Source: Ananas comosus
Taxonomy: Eukaryota > Streptophyta > Magnoliopsida > Poales > Bromeliaceae
Reading direction: 5' to 3'
NCBI RefSeq assembly: GCF_001540865.1
Contig: NC_033627.1
Location: 9,339,267-9,403,266 of the forward strand
DNA length: 64,000 nucleotides
Shown here: positions 1 through 11,128 of the stretch, piece by piece
Numbering within the stretch: position 1 is the stretch's first letter
How the letters are laid out: each line of letters opens with the position of its first letter
Position numbers and translations under genes: made by a program
The notes under the pieces: model-generated
Database searches by the model: none
What the model saw: only the letters and a program-made list of their open reading frames with translations
What the model was told of the DNA's origin: nothing

Positions 1-310
1 TCAAAGTCGGCGATAAGAAGCTAGAGACTCAAGATCCACTAACAGAAATAAATTTAGGGTCGGACGAAGACAAAAGGCTGACATATATTAGTGCCAAACT
101 TTCGGCTCAACATCAGGAGAAGCTGACGAAGTTGCTGATGAAATATAAAGTTTGCTTCGCCTTGAACTATGAGGAGATGCCAAGTCTGAGCCGGGAAATT
201 GTAGAGCATAGGCTTTCTATTAAAAAAAGGATATTGGCCTTACAAGTAACCGGCTCATAGATTTGAGCCGAGTATTATACTATAAATCAAAAATGAAATT
301 GAAAATCTTC

Positions 311-464
311 AAGAGAAGTTCACAGGGGAGAAGTTCACGTTCACAGAATAGAGGTTCAAAGAATTGCTTTCCTCTTTCCCGGCCTTGCTTTCACAAAATA
401 GTACTTACTTAACTTGTACTTATAAGACTTCATTCTACAGCGGCGCAAGCAAGCTTTACATTTT
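311..464. other. Insertion inside the RT fragment
   Basis: Compared with the complete Tat pol in this window, the coding sequence is interrupted here by roughly 150 unrelated bases and resumes with the block that reads RAARY. The insert begins with a short direct repeat of AGAAGTTCAC. No terminal inverted repeat or clear target duplication was seen, so its origin is unknown. Confidence 0.5.
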
Positions 465-601
465 TGAAGGCCGGTTTTATTATAGCGGCCCGTTATATTG
501 ATTAGGTGTTTAACATAGTTCCTATACAAAAAAAGAATGGCAAATTTAGGGTTTGTATTGATTTTAGGAACCTAAATACGGCTACGCCTAAAGATGAATA
601 T

Positions 602-640
602 CCGATGCCCATAGTTGACATGCCCATAGTTGACATGCTA
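602..640 (+). repeat. 18-bp tandem duplication in RT coding sequence
   Basis: The 18 bases encoding MPIVDM are present twice in a row, so the protein reads MPIVDMPIVDM where the related complete element has a single MPIADM. The reading frame is kept. Confidence 0.8.
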
Positions 641-1564
641 GTAGATTCGGCAGCTCGGCATAAAATTCTATCATTTATGGATGGATATGCAGGCTATAAT
701 CAAATTTTTATTGCCGAAGAAGATATAGCTAAAACGGCTTTTAGATGCCCAGGATCTATTGGGACCTTCGAATGGGTAGTAATGCCGTGTGGTTTTAAGA
801 ATGCCGGAGCTACTTACCAGAGAGCAATGAATTTCATTTTCCATGATTTGATCAGCAGAATGTTGAAAGTTTACATCGATGATATCATTATAAAATTCAA
901 ATTACCAGCTGATCATTTGGCATATTTAGAACTCGCTTTTGAACGAATGAGGAAATATAATTTAAAAACGAAACCTTTGAAGTGTGCTTTCGGAATATCG
1001 GCAGAAAATTTCCTTAGATTCCTAGTACACAAAAGAGGGATTGAAATTGATAAAAATAGGGCAAAAGCCATAATGGAATTACCGTCGCCAAGGAATAAAA
1101 AAGAGTTACAAAGCTTATTGGGGAAAATTAACTATCTGCAGCGTTTCATATCAAATTTAGCCGGTAAAATATGAGTTTTCACTCCATTGCTGAAAAATCA
1201 AGAGGAGTTCATTTGGATAGAGGAACAGCAAGAAGCATTTAAAAACATAATGAAATATTTAGCAAATCCTCCAGTCCTTAAAATCACGTTTTAGTTCTTT
1301 ATTTATGCAAATTTTCTTGTAATAGTGCATCATATACTTTAGTAGTGTAACATAGAACAACATCATTTGTATGCAGGTTCCGTCGCCGAGACGGAGCGGC
1401 CACCCGCAGGCGCCGCGCCCGCACAATATATATGAAGAACAAGTCGAAGAATACGACCGTCCAACAGCTGGTCTTTTCGCCAGCAACTCCATTATGAAAT
1501 GCGATGAAGTATGTAATAGTGTAAGCGGTGATTAAATAGTGTAATTCCTAGACAATTAGTGTAA

Positions 1565-2332
1565 TTGACGGCAATTTATAATACAAAATGTCAGCTGCAT
1601 AATGTCGTCATCCAAATATGTGAAGACGTTCAACCGTTATCTTCACTACCAGAGGTGCCGGCGGCGGGGGCACTGGTGGCGATGACGGTAACAGACGTCC
1701 CGGCAAAAAAGGAGGCAGCGAAAACCGAGGCGGAGGAACCGGACGCGACGGGGGCACCTTTGGTGTCGACGGTGGAGGAAAACGAAGCTGCGGGGTCGGC
1801 AGATGAGGAGGAAAATGTGGCGGCGGCAGCGACGGCGGAGGAGGAAGAAAAGGAGGAGGCGGTCTCGGCGGCGGCGGAGGAGGCCGTGGAGGAGGCGGCC
1901 GCGTAGGAAAAGGTGGAGGTGGCAGCAGCGGTGGCGGAGGAGGAGGCGGCCGCGAAGGAAAAGGTGGAGGCGGGGACAACGGCAGTGGAGGAGGAGGAAA
2001 AGAAGGCGGCGGCGGAGGAGGCCGCGAAGGAGGCGGTCCCGGAGGAAAAGGTGGAGGCGGCGGCAGTGGCGGCAAAGGAGGAGGCGGCCGTGGAGGAAAA
2101 GGTGGAGGCGGCGGGAGCGACGACGGAGGAGGAGGGGAAAAAGGAGAAGGCGACGGTAGCGGCAGCGGCGGCGGAGGAGGAAGGAAAGGAGGTGGCGGCG
2201 GTGGCGACGCTAGCCGAGGAAAAGGAGTTTGAGTTAGTGGTGGCGGCGGTTGCACCGGAGCCATCGGCGATACCCACTAAGACGACTCGCGCAGCTAAAC
2301 GTGTAGGTTTATGTTACACTGATACTTCTTAA
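1565..2332 (+). pseudogene. Acidic Ala/Glu/Val-rich low-complexity exon of a TE gene
   Basis: One + frame runs from about 1565 to 2332 with a single in-frame TAG at 1904-1906. It encodes repeats of the type EEKVEAAA and EEEAA, rich in Ala, Glu, Val and Lys, with no globular domain. It lies directly upstream of a Ulp1-like peptidase domain, and a further short exon-like segment (about 2403-2512, basic, after a TTTCTACAG acceptor) separates the two. This order, with a disordered charged segment before the C48 domain, is seen in plant transposon-encoded Ulp1 proteins. The frames on the other strand (Pro- or Ala/Ser-rich) are shadows of the GGCGGAGGA repeat. Function is not known; it is probably a linker of the TE protein. 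Confidence 0.5.
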
Positions 2333-2720
2333 ATAATGCAATATTTTTCTATTTGTGTAATGTTATCTTGTTTGTTGCACTATTTTAAATTCCTTTCTAC
2401 AGGCGATTGTAAAAATCGACAAGCCCCGCCCGAAGAGACGCTTGAAGAGTCAGTCGACAGCGAGAAAGGCGCCTACACAAACAGCAAAGTCTGCCATGCA
2501 GGAACCCAGCATTATAGTGGTTTGTAAACATTGCAATGATACATTTAAGTAATGCGATACAGCTTATAATAGTAGAAGTAAGTGCAGCAATGGTGTAATT
2601 CCCTGAGTGTCTCACTCTTTCATTGATTTCTAAACAACCCCCAATAATTATCGACATCCACCCTCGGAAGAAACATCAAAAAAATAAAAGGGCAAAAAAC
2701 TCAAATTAAAGGTCGCAAAA

Positions 2721-3518
2721 TTGTTAGCGCCCCGGGATTTAAAGTACTATGGCAAGGGAAAGATACAAAAGGAGGCTCATGAGCGAATTGAAAATTTCCT
2801 GACAAGCACCACCACCGATGCGTTAAGAGTGCATTCGAAAAACATTGATGTCAGGCGGAGTGACTTCGTTGACCTAACAAGTCACATGGCTTTTGTCAGC
2901 TCCGATGTTATTGACGCCAACCAGCATATACTGGAGGAGGCGGAAGGCCACAGGTGCATATTCTCTACGACTTTTCTTTATTAGACCATAGGGACTGCAA
3001 TTTCGGCCAACATGTTTTTGCACGATTTCACCGAGGGGGTGATTAATGAGGCGAAGTACTGGTTCATCCCGCTCTTCGACTTCGAACACTGGCATTTGCT
3101 GGCGGTTGATCTCCAAGACGGGAAGTACCTCCACTTATTTTCTATTAAAAATTCTAAATACAACGCTGGGTTTGAAAAAGTGATAAGTATTTCCTTAATA
3201 GTTTAATATTGTGCCAAGATTACCCTGTTATATTTCTAATTAGTGCAACGTTTTCTTATACAGTGTGATTTCATAGGAAATTTTTTGCAAAATAAATTTT
3301 TCGATTTATTTCGGCATTGCGAGACCCGTCTCGTCGACTGGAAGAAGATCAACATAGAAGACATCCCGATGCAAGATCAGTCAAATGACTGCGGAATCTT
3401 CATTTTAGCATACGAAGAATACTTGCAGAAGGGGTGGAACTTGGACTTTTCCCAGAAGAATATGACGAGGAAACGCGGCGAGATAGCAGCAGAATTGTTG
3501 CGCCTTTTTTACTCGTAA
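2721..3518 (+). pseudogene. Ulp1-like C48 cysteine peptidase domain, transposon-derived
   Basis: The C48 (SUMO/Ulp1-type) peptidase fold is recognisable in two exons. The first (about 2721-3180) contains the HWHLLAVDL block with the catalytic His near 3090. The second (about 3263-3518) contains DQSNDCGIF near 3378-3404, with the oxyanion Gln and catalytic Cys. Between them is a short intron-like stretch ending near a TATACAG acceptor. An in-frame TAG near 2983 breaks the first exon. The usual Asp that follows the His block appears replaced: the sequence reads HLFS where the family has a DS pair. Such peptidases are encoded by Mutator-like and CACTA elements in plants, and the MULE transposase remnant on the other strand nearby supports a TE origin. 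Confidence 0.75.
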
Positions 3519-3872
3519 TGATTCGAGGCTGATTCGATTAACAATTCTTTAATTTGTATTGTCATTTTTTTCACATTTGATCATTCGGTGTAAATATTAA
3601 AATTCTCATTACATTTGTTATAAATAAATTATTCAAAATTTACTTGTAATGGTGTAACAAATCAAGTATCGGCGCATATAATATCTAAGTAGTGTAAGCT
3701 TGTATATTTGTTAAGCAAAGTAGCAAAGTTGTAATGAATGTTGAACTGTTGTGGTCCTCGTTACACAATTTACAAAGACCATCGAATTGTTATCCTCCTG
3801 TTTACACTATTACTCAAAAAGTCTTGAACAATAATCGTCTACATTACATTATTACTAATGAGTCTTGAATTA
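3519..3872. other. Non-coding spacer of the Ulp1/MULE remnant
   Basis: AT-rich with no coding signal. It contains several copies of a GTGTAA-type hexamer on both strands (for example near 3590, 3652, 3696, 3763 and 3802) that also recur through 1330-2610. Confidence 0.4.
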
Positions 3873-3875
3873 TTA

Positions 3876-4236
3876 AAATATGGGCGGAGAATTTTTCGCT
3901 GTTTCCTGTGGTGCGACTGCAGATGTTGTCGCGTGCGGCTGGTTTGCTCTGGCCAGAGGAGGGTTCTTGCATGACCTTTTGTTGTGCCCCCACCTTTGGC
4001 AATTCCCGCATTGCTTCTTTATCAAGCCGTTGGAAATGGACTCTCTCTGCGCAACCTTCCTTCTCCCCGGTTGTATGCGCACGTTTGGTGGCCGCGGCGG
4101 AATGACGTTACTTGGTATTTCAGGCCAATGCTCTTTGCTTCTGGTGGGGGGTACGTAGTCATTGTAGGTTGCATGATAAGTCGAGGTCTTGAACCAGTCC
4201 TTGACAAAATCATACGGATCCCGCAGCCTACATGAA
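3876..4236 (-). pseudogene. MULE (MURA-type) transposase C-terminal fragment with zinc knuckle
   Basis: Read on the - strand from about 4236 to 3876, the translation gives a PYDFVKDWF block, a TYNDYVPP block, a Pro-rich PPRPP segment and a GRRK segment, and ends in a CCHC zinc knuckle CGNCQRWGHNKRSC. This is the typical C-terminus of plant Mutator-like transposases, after the SWIM region. Nothing of the DDE core is visible upstream, where a chromovirus LTR begins. With the Ulp1 domain on the opposite strand, it is probably a remnant of a Ulp1-carrying MULE (Kaonashi-like). That grouping is inference. Confidence 0.75.
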
Positions 4237-4339
4237 ATTGCTCCTATAGTGTGATTACATGGGATGCCGTCAATGTCCTAATGCTTGTAGAAACATGTCA
4301 TCTTTAAAAGATCCACAACCTCCGTACTGTCGGGCGCAA

Positions 4340-4436
4340 TTAACTGAAAAACAACAAGTCTATCATGCTCCAAGCCCGCCTATTTGGTATGATTCGGGCA
4401 CGCCAACAGACCGCCGAACGGACAGGGTTTAGCCTG
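4340..4436 (-). mobile_element. Tail of a chromovirus LTR, reverse orientation (part 1)
   Basis: Reverse-complemented, this stretch matches the 3' tail of the LTRs in this window (the block with CCGTTCGGCGGTCT, GGCGTGCCCGAAT and AGGCGGGC). It is cut at 4436 by the start of another LTR and seems to resume at 11503, where the same reversed tail continues. The two pieces are therefore probably one older LTR split by insertion of the 4437-11502 LTR. Confidence 0.65.
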
Positions 4437-5479
4437 TGTAATATACCGAAACCTCTGTAGGCTGCGTCGAGCTTTAGTCGAATTGACCAAAGTTTGGTGA
4501 GTGAAATGGTTGGACAAAGTCCGTTTGACATTCCAACAAAGTTGGAAGAGTTAAAGTTGAGTTCCAAGTATGATAGAAGGGTTTTAGCATTGCTCGGCAC
4601 AAATTGGAGCCGAGTACTGCCCAAACTGCAGTCTGGGCACTGCTTAACCGGTGAAGCACCAAGACAGTACCGATACCAGGCAGGCCACCCGAGAAGCTAG
4701 CTCTCAGGTTTGGGCAGTTGAACAGGGGCGTACCGGTGAAGCCCACTTGCATACTGGTACGCAGTGCTACGAACAGCAGGCTGGGTCTGCTGCAAATAAA
4801 AAGAGTTGGAGGGTTTATTTGCTATTGTGGCAGCCTATAAAAATACCCAACCCCTCCTCTCTTGTTCACAGCAGGGAGCACTCCTTCCTCTCTCATTTTT
4901 CTCCCTCTCTCTCTAGGTACTCTCTACCAATGTAGTTTAGAGAGGATTTGAAGGCGGATTTGGAGGAGAAGAAAGCAAGTGGAGCATCTTCTTTTTCTTC
5001 TCCTTTGGCTCAAGAAAAGGAAGCTTTTAGAGATAAGCTTTATGAGCTCTCATGGTAGATGTCTAGGGCTTGGTTCAAATGACCTAGAAATGATTTTAGT
5101 TGGATCTTTAGATGCTATTAAGCTTGTTTTTACTTATCTTCAAGATCCATTTGGTGCTTATGCCATAGGGCATTGTTAGGGCACCAAAATTGGGGTTTTT
5201 GCCCTAGATTGGTTTAAATGTAAATTAACCATGTAGAAACCAAATTGAAGGTATTTCCGTCGCGTTGGTGGACTCGGTTCGACGATCCGACAAGTCTACA
5301 CCAAGGAATTAGAAAAAAAGCCTATTTTGGTTTCGTTTTGCCGCAGGCGAGAGAATAGACGGCTAAAAATCACGAAACTCGAACCGTGGCATCCTAGTAA
5401 CCATACGAGGTGGGTTGTGCTTCACCGAAGTGATTAGGTCACTTTCAAGTCAAAGTGAAGTATGATTGTCGTTGATGCA

Positions 5480-6500
5480 TGTGTAGTTGTTAGGTTGTAT
5501 ATGATAATATGAATGCGTAAATCATATTGTGCTTGATGTTGTTATCTACCATGAGATGTTATATAAGTGCATAAAGTAGAGGCTAAAGAATGCATGTGAC
5601 AGGTACAAATGAATGCATGAGATATATGTTAGAAAAATGCATGAGCTAGATGCCAAATAACATGTATGACATAGATGTTATATAAATGCCTGATTGAGAT
5701 GCTAATAATGAATGCATAAGATATATGCTAATGAATGTATAAGATATATGCTAGTCAAGAATGCATGAGGTATATTGATTACCATTGAATGATAAGGACA
5801 TCGGCATGAGTAAGCATATAAGATATGTATGCTTAGATATGAATGTGAACTAAGATCGATGAACTCTAAGTAGAGTAAAGAACTCGATAAGTGTGGCATG
5901 TCAAGTATGATTCCTAGGTATAGACAACTAGGAAAAGAAGAACATGAGTGGCATTAAACCTAGAGTTAAGTAAACCTAGGTTATGAGTATAGTGGAATTG
6001 AACCTAGAGTTAAATAAACCTAGGTTATGAGACGAGTGGCATTCAACCTAGAGTCAAATTGACCTAGGATAGAAATGACATTGGACCTAGTGTTATAGAA
6101 CCTAGGCTATGAACATAGTGATATTAGACCTAATGTATTAAACTTAGGTTGAGTAATGGTTTGGATCTAGATAGGTCGACACTATAGTGTGAGACCAACC
6201 CTTGAGCTATGGAAAGTGGATTCCGGAATCCCTGCTGCGAGTATAGCGGCTGCTAGTGCAGCATGTTAGCTCGATAGTTTCTGGCCGCGGGTGTATGTGG
6301 CATGTTCCTCTCCCACCGGAAGAACTTCGAGAATTGTGATTAAGCAAGATTCTTGGCCGTGGGTGTATATGGCATTTTCCTCTCCCACTGGAAGAATCTT
6401 TGAGCGCTAGAGTGTATGTGGCATGTTCCTCTTTCTATCGGGGATCTCGGGTGCGGGTGTATGCGGCATGTTCCTCTCCCACTGGGGGATCCTTGACCAC
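5480..6500 (+). repeat. Three tandem-repeat blocks inside the LTR
   Basis: Block 1 (about 5480-5780) repeats a degenerate unit containing ATGCATGAGATATATG. Block 2 (about 5940-6150) repeats a unit of roughly 56 bases with AACCTAGAGTTAAAT followed by AACCTAGGTTATGAG. Block 3 (about 6285-6500) repeats a unit containing GGTGTATGTGGCATG and CCTCTCCCAC about four times. Such arrays within long LTRs explain the size variation between copies here (2.5-3.0 kb). Confidence 0.65.
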
Positions 6501-7139
6501 GAGTGTACGCAGCTCTGAGCGACCCGTTGGGCGATGTGGTTTGTGGATTGAGTGCCGAGGTGTATGTGAGAGTTCCTTCACCTCGAGCGCGACAGAGCGC
6601 GGATTATCCGCAGTTGGCTGACTCAAGACCGAGTCGAGTGGCATAGTTGCCTAAGGTAAAAGTAACCTTAGGGAAGAATGACAAAGAATAGAGAGCAGCG
6701 ATTGAGCATAACATGGCTAAAGTGTGAGTATCCTTAGTAAAGAATAAAAAATTATTAACAATAAAGAATGGCTAATAGTAAAGAATGGCTAAAAGCAAAG
6801 AATGGCTAGGAATAAAGAGTAGAATCAATTAATCTACTTGCATAAGTTGCATGATTTGCATAGCTGCATGTTGTGAGGCATGAACATGAATTATATAATG
6901 TTATATGTATACACTACAACAAAAATGATTTTTAGTGGCGATTTTTTGGTGGCAACAAGCACTGTCGCCACCAATGTATTTAATATGGTGGCGACATTTA
7001 TTTGTCACCGCTAATGCAAAGGAAATGGCGGCGACATATAATAGTCGCCACCGATACTAAAAATATAGCGGTGACAACGCGTCGCTGGTAAAAAAATAGA
7101 GTATCAGTGGCGATAATTGTTGCCACGATAGCGCGCCAA

Positions 7140-7950
7140 CTTCCCTCCTTTTTTTTCAGCACTCACAAACCTCTAACTCTAGCCCTAACCCTAACCCACT
7201 CGACCACGCCCCTCCCCAGCGTTCGAAAGCTCCGAGCTCCGATCCCCCATCCCCCGAGCTCGAGCTCTCCCCCTCTCCGTCACCTCTACTCATGGCCCCT
7301 CCCCTTTTCTCCGCGTCTTCTCCAAGCTCCGATCACCCCTGATCTTCTCGGCCTCGTGTGCTTCGAGGAGATCTGGCGTCGCCCTCGGCCTCCTCTTCCA
7401 TGAGTGCGGCAGCGGCGGCGCTCCGAGGTGGTCCTCTCTCGATAAAGATCTATGGGCTCTCCGTGGAGCTTTTTTTTGTGCTCTATTTTGATCTCGTGGA
7501 TTTGTAGTTATCCACTCTGTTCTTGGTGTAAATTAATTCCTGAGATTACGTGTCAAATTTATCCCAACGTTGGCAAAACAAAACTATTTTTTAAATCTTG
7601 ATGTGGCTTTGATCTAATTCCTGTGGATTCGGCTTCTTCCGTGGCGGACTTCAATCTAATTCCTGTGGATTCGGCTTCTCCCCACCGCAGGAGCTCTCAC
7701 AGAGCTTCGCCAAGAGGAACCCTAAGCCCGGTGCAGATCTTGATTGCGAAATTGTGGATCCTAGGGTTTTGAAGAATGGTCTGCTCTGCGGCAGCTGCAG
7801 CGGCAGAGGCGGAGGCGGTGGATCCTAGGGTTTTAAGAAAAAAATAAAATCTTTTGGGTGGGTAGCTAAGGATCCTTCTGGGTTTCTTTCGCCTTACAGG
7901 TTCAGTCGAAGGTGTGGCCACGCCACCTAATGAGGAGTTCAATGTTCCTT
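7140..7950 (+). other. GC-rich 5'-UTR-like cargo of the CACTA element
   Basis: C/T-rich leader-like sequence with CCCTAACCCTAACCC at about 7185-7199 and repeated CTAATTCCTGTGGATTCGG segments (about 7614 and 7658). It is followed by a CAG acceptor-like site near 7690 and short open stretches. It looks like the promoter and first exons of a captured plant gene, but no protein could be recognised and it need not come from the kinase gene. Confidence 0.35.
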
Positions 7951-8395
7951 TCTTGTACGCATGCTAATTCTTAGTGATATATTCATACTTCCTCAATATC
8001 TGGATTTTGCTCGCTTACGAGTTTAAATCACTTTTAAGAGCTCCTTTTAGTTGTTTGTTCCTGCTATAGTTCAGACATCTCTGTACTTATACAAGCTTTT
8101 TTATTGGAAGAACTACTGGTTACTAATTATTGCTAGAAATTGCGCATGATTCTTTAGTTGACAGCCAAATGATAGGCTCTTTGAGAACCAAAAAAGAGAA
8201 CCGATATATTAGATATCACTAAAAGTGACAATCATAAATTTCTTTCATTTAATGGTACACTAATTATGATGTATTTTTCATGGGAGAAATGTGTTAATCT
8301 TCGTGAAGTGAAGGTGAGTAGATGGTTGAAATAGTTGACATTTTACTGTTACACTTGTCCAAGTCCTTTTTCTAAGTTTTATTTTTTGTGTGAAG

Positions 8396-10659
8396 TCACT
8401 ACGATGGATGAAACATCCAAATATTGTGAAACTCAAGGAGATCATAAGAGAGAACAATACATTATACATTGTATTTGAATATATGGTATGGTTTCATAAT
8501 GTGAGTTAAATAATCAGTTCCTAGACAATCTGACAGCCTAAACTCTGTTTCTTAATTATTTAGGAATGCAATCTTTACCAGCTTTATGAAAGATAGAGGC
8601 AAGGTGTTTTCTGAGGTTGAAGTCCGTAATTGGTGCTTTCAGATATATCAGGGCCTTGCTTACATGCACCAACGGGGCTATTTTCACCGTGACCTTATGC
8701 CTGGTAACCGCTTCCTTAGTGTCGTAAATTTGCTATTTGGGTAATAGTTTGCACTTCATGTTATATCTTATTATCTGTTTGGACACGGATATTTGTCAAT
8801 ATCGTTTGAGGTTCCCATAATGGGTAAATTCCATGTGCTTTTTTTTTTAAGTGACACCATCCTACAGTTGGCTGATCTTTATATTTTTGTTACTCTTTTT
8901 TATGACCAGTTGCATCCTTGTCTCCTTTGGATGTTGTGAATAAAATATGTATGACCTATACCTCTGATTTTGTGCTTTCAATTTGTCACACTGCCTAATT
9001 GTTGGTTAGTAGCGACTTTCAATATTTATGCACCAACAAAATTTCAGTACTGGTTATAGGAAACCCTTGGTTATATTTTTAAACTATCTGATATTTAAGT
9101 ATTGCCCATGACAATACTGCTTATGTTTACGAAAGTATTTTTTACAAAATTTTCTTCAGAGAACTTGTTGGTTAGCAAGGAAGTCATAAAGATTGCAGAC
9201 TTTGGACTTGCTAAGGAAGTTTCTTCAGATCCGCCGTACACAGAATATGTCTCGACACAGTGGTGGGTACACACTTTTGTCATCTTTTTATTCATTTCCA
9301 ATTTTATTGAATTTTCATTTGCATAGAGATCTTATTGGCTTTAAGCTTTGTTTCACTCATTGGTCTTGTGAGGCTTTTAAGAATAGGAATCCCTAAATCG
9401 AAAGCTGTCATCTTTCTCCTTGTCTAGAACTGTTTCCGCCTAATTAGCAACAAAGAATGTAGACTACCATACCTGACCCCCTGTTGGCTACTAGTTTTTG
9501 ATCGGAAATTTGGCACAAATTTAATTGTTGAGATTCTATTGGCTAGTTGTAAAAGTTTTGAGAAAAGGTTTCAGATCGTGATACGTTTGAAATCTTTTAG
9601 GTATCGAGCTCCTGATGTCTTGCTTCAATCTTCCATTTATGACTCTGCTGTTGGTAAGTGATAATTAAAATTTGTGCTCAGTGGTAGGGTTAGACTAATG
9701 TACCAATCATTAGCATTTATGGTTATTATGTTCTGTGCCATGTTGCAGATATGTGGGCAATGGGTGCGATCATGGCTGAGCTATTCACTCTCCGTCCTCT
9801 TTTTCCTGGTTCAAAGTACACACAAGACCACACCATATTTTTTATAGCTAAATTAAATGCCCCTTTTCTTATGTTTTGTGTGCCAATAAAGAAAAACTGA
9901 CAATGAAAATTTCAGGCTTTGTATGATATTGTTGCCATCTTTTTTATTTCAAAACAAAATGTAGTTGCTTATAATCTATACGCCTATGGGTTGTTTGGCT
10001 ACAACAAACAAAAACTTAGTTGTTGCTATTTTCACTTCTTTATTTTTTGAAGATGTTTTCAGCATCTGACCAGGTTGTGTTGGAACCCTAGCAAACTGTG
10101 ACCAGAATAGGGAAGTCCTTCTCTAGCCCATTCAACTACATAAGATTTTTGCTTATTAAAAAAAAATAAAAAAATTACCAAACTCCTAAAGTTTGCCCAT
10201 ATAGTGGGCTAGCTAATTGGTAACGGAGCATGAGGAGCTAAAGCAAAACAAGATTAGTCCCGACAATTCCAGTAAAACCCCTGCAGTATACTTTTAGAAG
10301 TATAGCACCTTAGTTTTCCAGTTAGATGAAGTTTTTTTTCCTTTTATATTTTTCCATCTTTTTATTTTTTCTTTTTTTTTATTTTTCTAAAATTGCAGTT
10401 CCTTATATGTTACTTGATCTCATAGTTTGTGTGAGTTTCTTGTACTTACACTAGCAACATCAGCATAGATAATCTGTGAATTGATATTGTTACCTTCCTA
10501 GGAGTGGGATTAGTGATTCATTGCTGATTATGTTACTTCTAATCCTGTCATGCTTTATTGTATTCCTGCAATGAGGATCTTATTTGTTGAACTGATTTTT
10601 GTTCCTTCAGTGAAGTGGATGAGAATTACAAAATCTGCACAGTCATTGGAACTCCCGAT
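8396..10659 (+). pseudogene. MHK: Captured MHK-like (CDKF4-type) Ser/Thr kinase gene fragment, six exons
   Basis: Exons with GT-AG borders: 8396-8485 ([15 protein letters not shown]), 8564-8703 (ends HRDL then MP), 9160-9262 ([13 protein letters not shown], the DFG motif), 9601-9653 (YRAPDVLLQSSIYDSAV), 9749-9815 (DMWAMGAIMAEL) and 10611-10659 (YKICTVIGTP). Order and phase follow plant MHK/RCK-type kinases, which belong to the CMGC group. The N-lobe with the Gly loop and the C-terminal half are missing. It is broken: exon 2 has one extra base before ATGAAAGAT, the catalytic-loop Lys of HRDLKP is Met, and the activation segment has Gln in place of the usual Arg after VST. Because introns are retained, the capture was of genomic DNA. 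The intact parent gene is not in this window. Confidence 0.88.
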
Positions 10660-11128
10660 GTAATTGGTGGTGACAATAGTCGCCACCATAAAACTAGACA
10701 TAATAATTATCTAAACTGTTGTTGCCGCTAATTATCTAACTTTTCGCGGCGACCGTATGTCGCCGCTAATTATCTAACTTTTCGCGGCGACAAATTATCG
10801 CCACCAAGTAGTTTTATCGACGGGGTTTTAGGCAGCGACATGTGGCGACAAATTGTCGCTGCCAAAACATTTTTCGTTGTGACAATTTTGACTATGGTGG
10901 CGACATTTGTCGCCACTAAATCTTGTACCTGTAGTAGTGATATCTGTTGGACTAACATGTTTGCAATGCCTCTTTTGAACCTGCTGGGTCGAGCTCTTCC
11001 CTTGGGTGGCCGTACCCACTGGAAACTATGGACAATAGTTCTCACCACACGTTATTTTGGGGGATTTTAGGTTCACACGCGAGTGGCGCGGCGGCGCAAG
11101 GAGAGGGCGTAGCTCCGTAGATAGCACC

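Larger units (their letters stand above)
1..1286 (+). pseudogene. Tat-lineage Ty3/gypsy pol fragment (reverse transcriptase)
   Basis: The translation runs from the pre-RT region into the RT palm, with the FRNLN block near 560, FMDGYAGYNQ near 675 and the catalytic YIDD near 872, and stops being recognisable after the connection region near 1286. It is closely similar to the pol of the complete Tat element at 49749-62055, so it is a second, older copy of the same family in the opposite orientation. It enters from the left edge and has no LTR in the window. Frame breaks, an insertion of about 150 bases near 311-464 and a stop near 1173 make it non-coding. The best open stretch is 506-1174 (222 codons). 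Confidence 0.9.
6912..10939. mobile_element. CACTA transposon carrying a captured kinase gene (Pack-CACTA)
   Basis: The left end reads CACTACAACA and the right end, reverse-complemented, CACTACTACA. Both are followed by subterminal GTGGCGACA/TGTCGCC palindromes (6945-7115 and 10665-10925). The 3-bp target duplication ATA sits at 6909-6911 and 10940-10942. The 4028-bp interior encodes no CACTA transposase. It holds a GC-rich, 5'-UTR-like region (about 7140-7950) and then exons and introns of a protein kinase (8396-10659). It is therefore non-autonomous and inserted into the chromovirus LTR that surrounds it. Confidence 0.92.

Noticed and set aside
1608..2277. Long Pro-rich and Ala/Ser-rich open frames on the - strand
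   Set aside because: They are shadows of the GGCGGAGGA-type repeat that encodes the acidic exon on +; no domain and no codon texture.
6400..6644. 73- and 69-codon frames in the LTR
   Set aside because: Fall on the tandem-repeat block of the LTR and have no similarity to any known protein.
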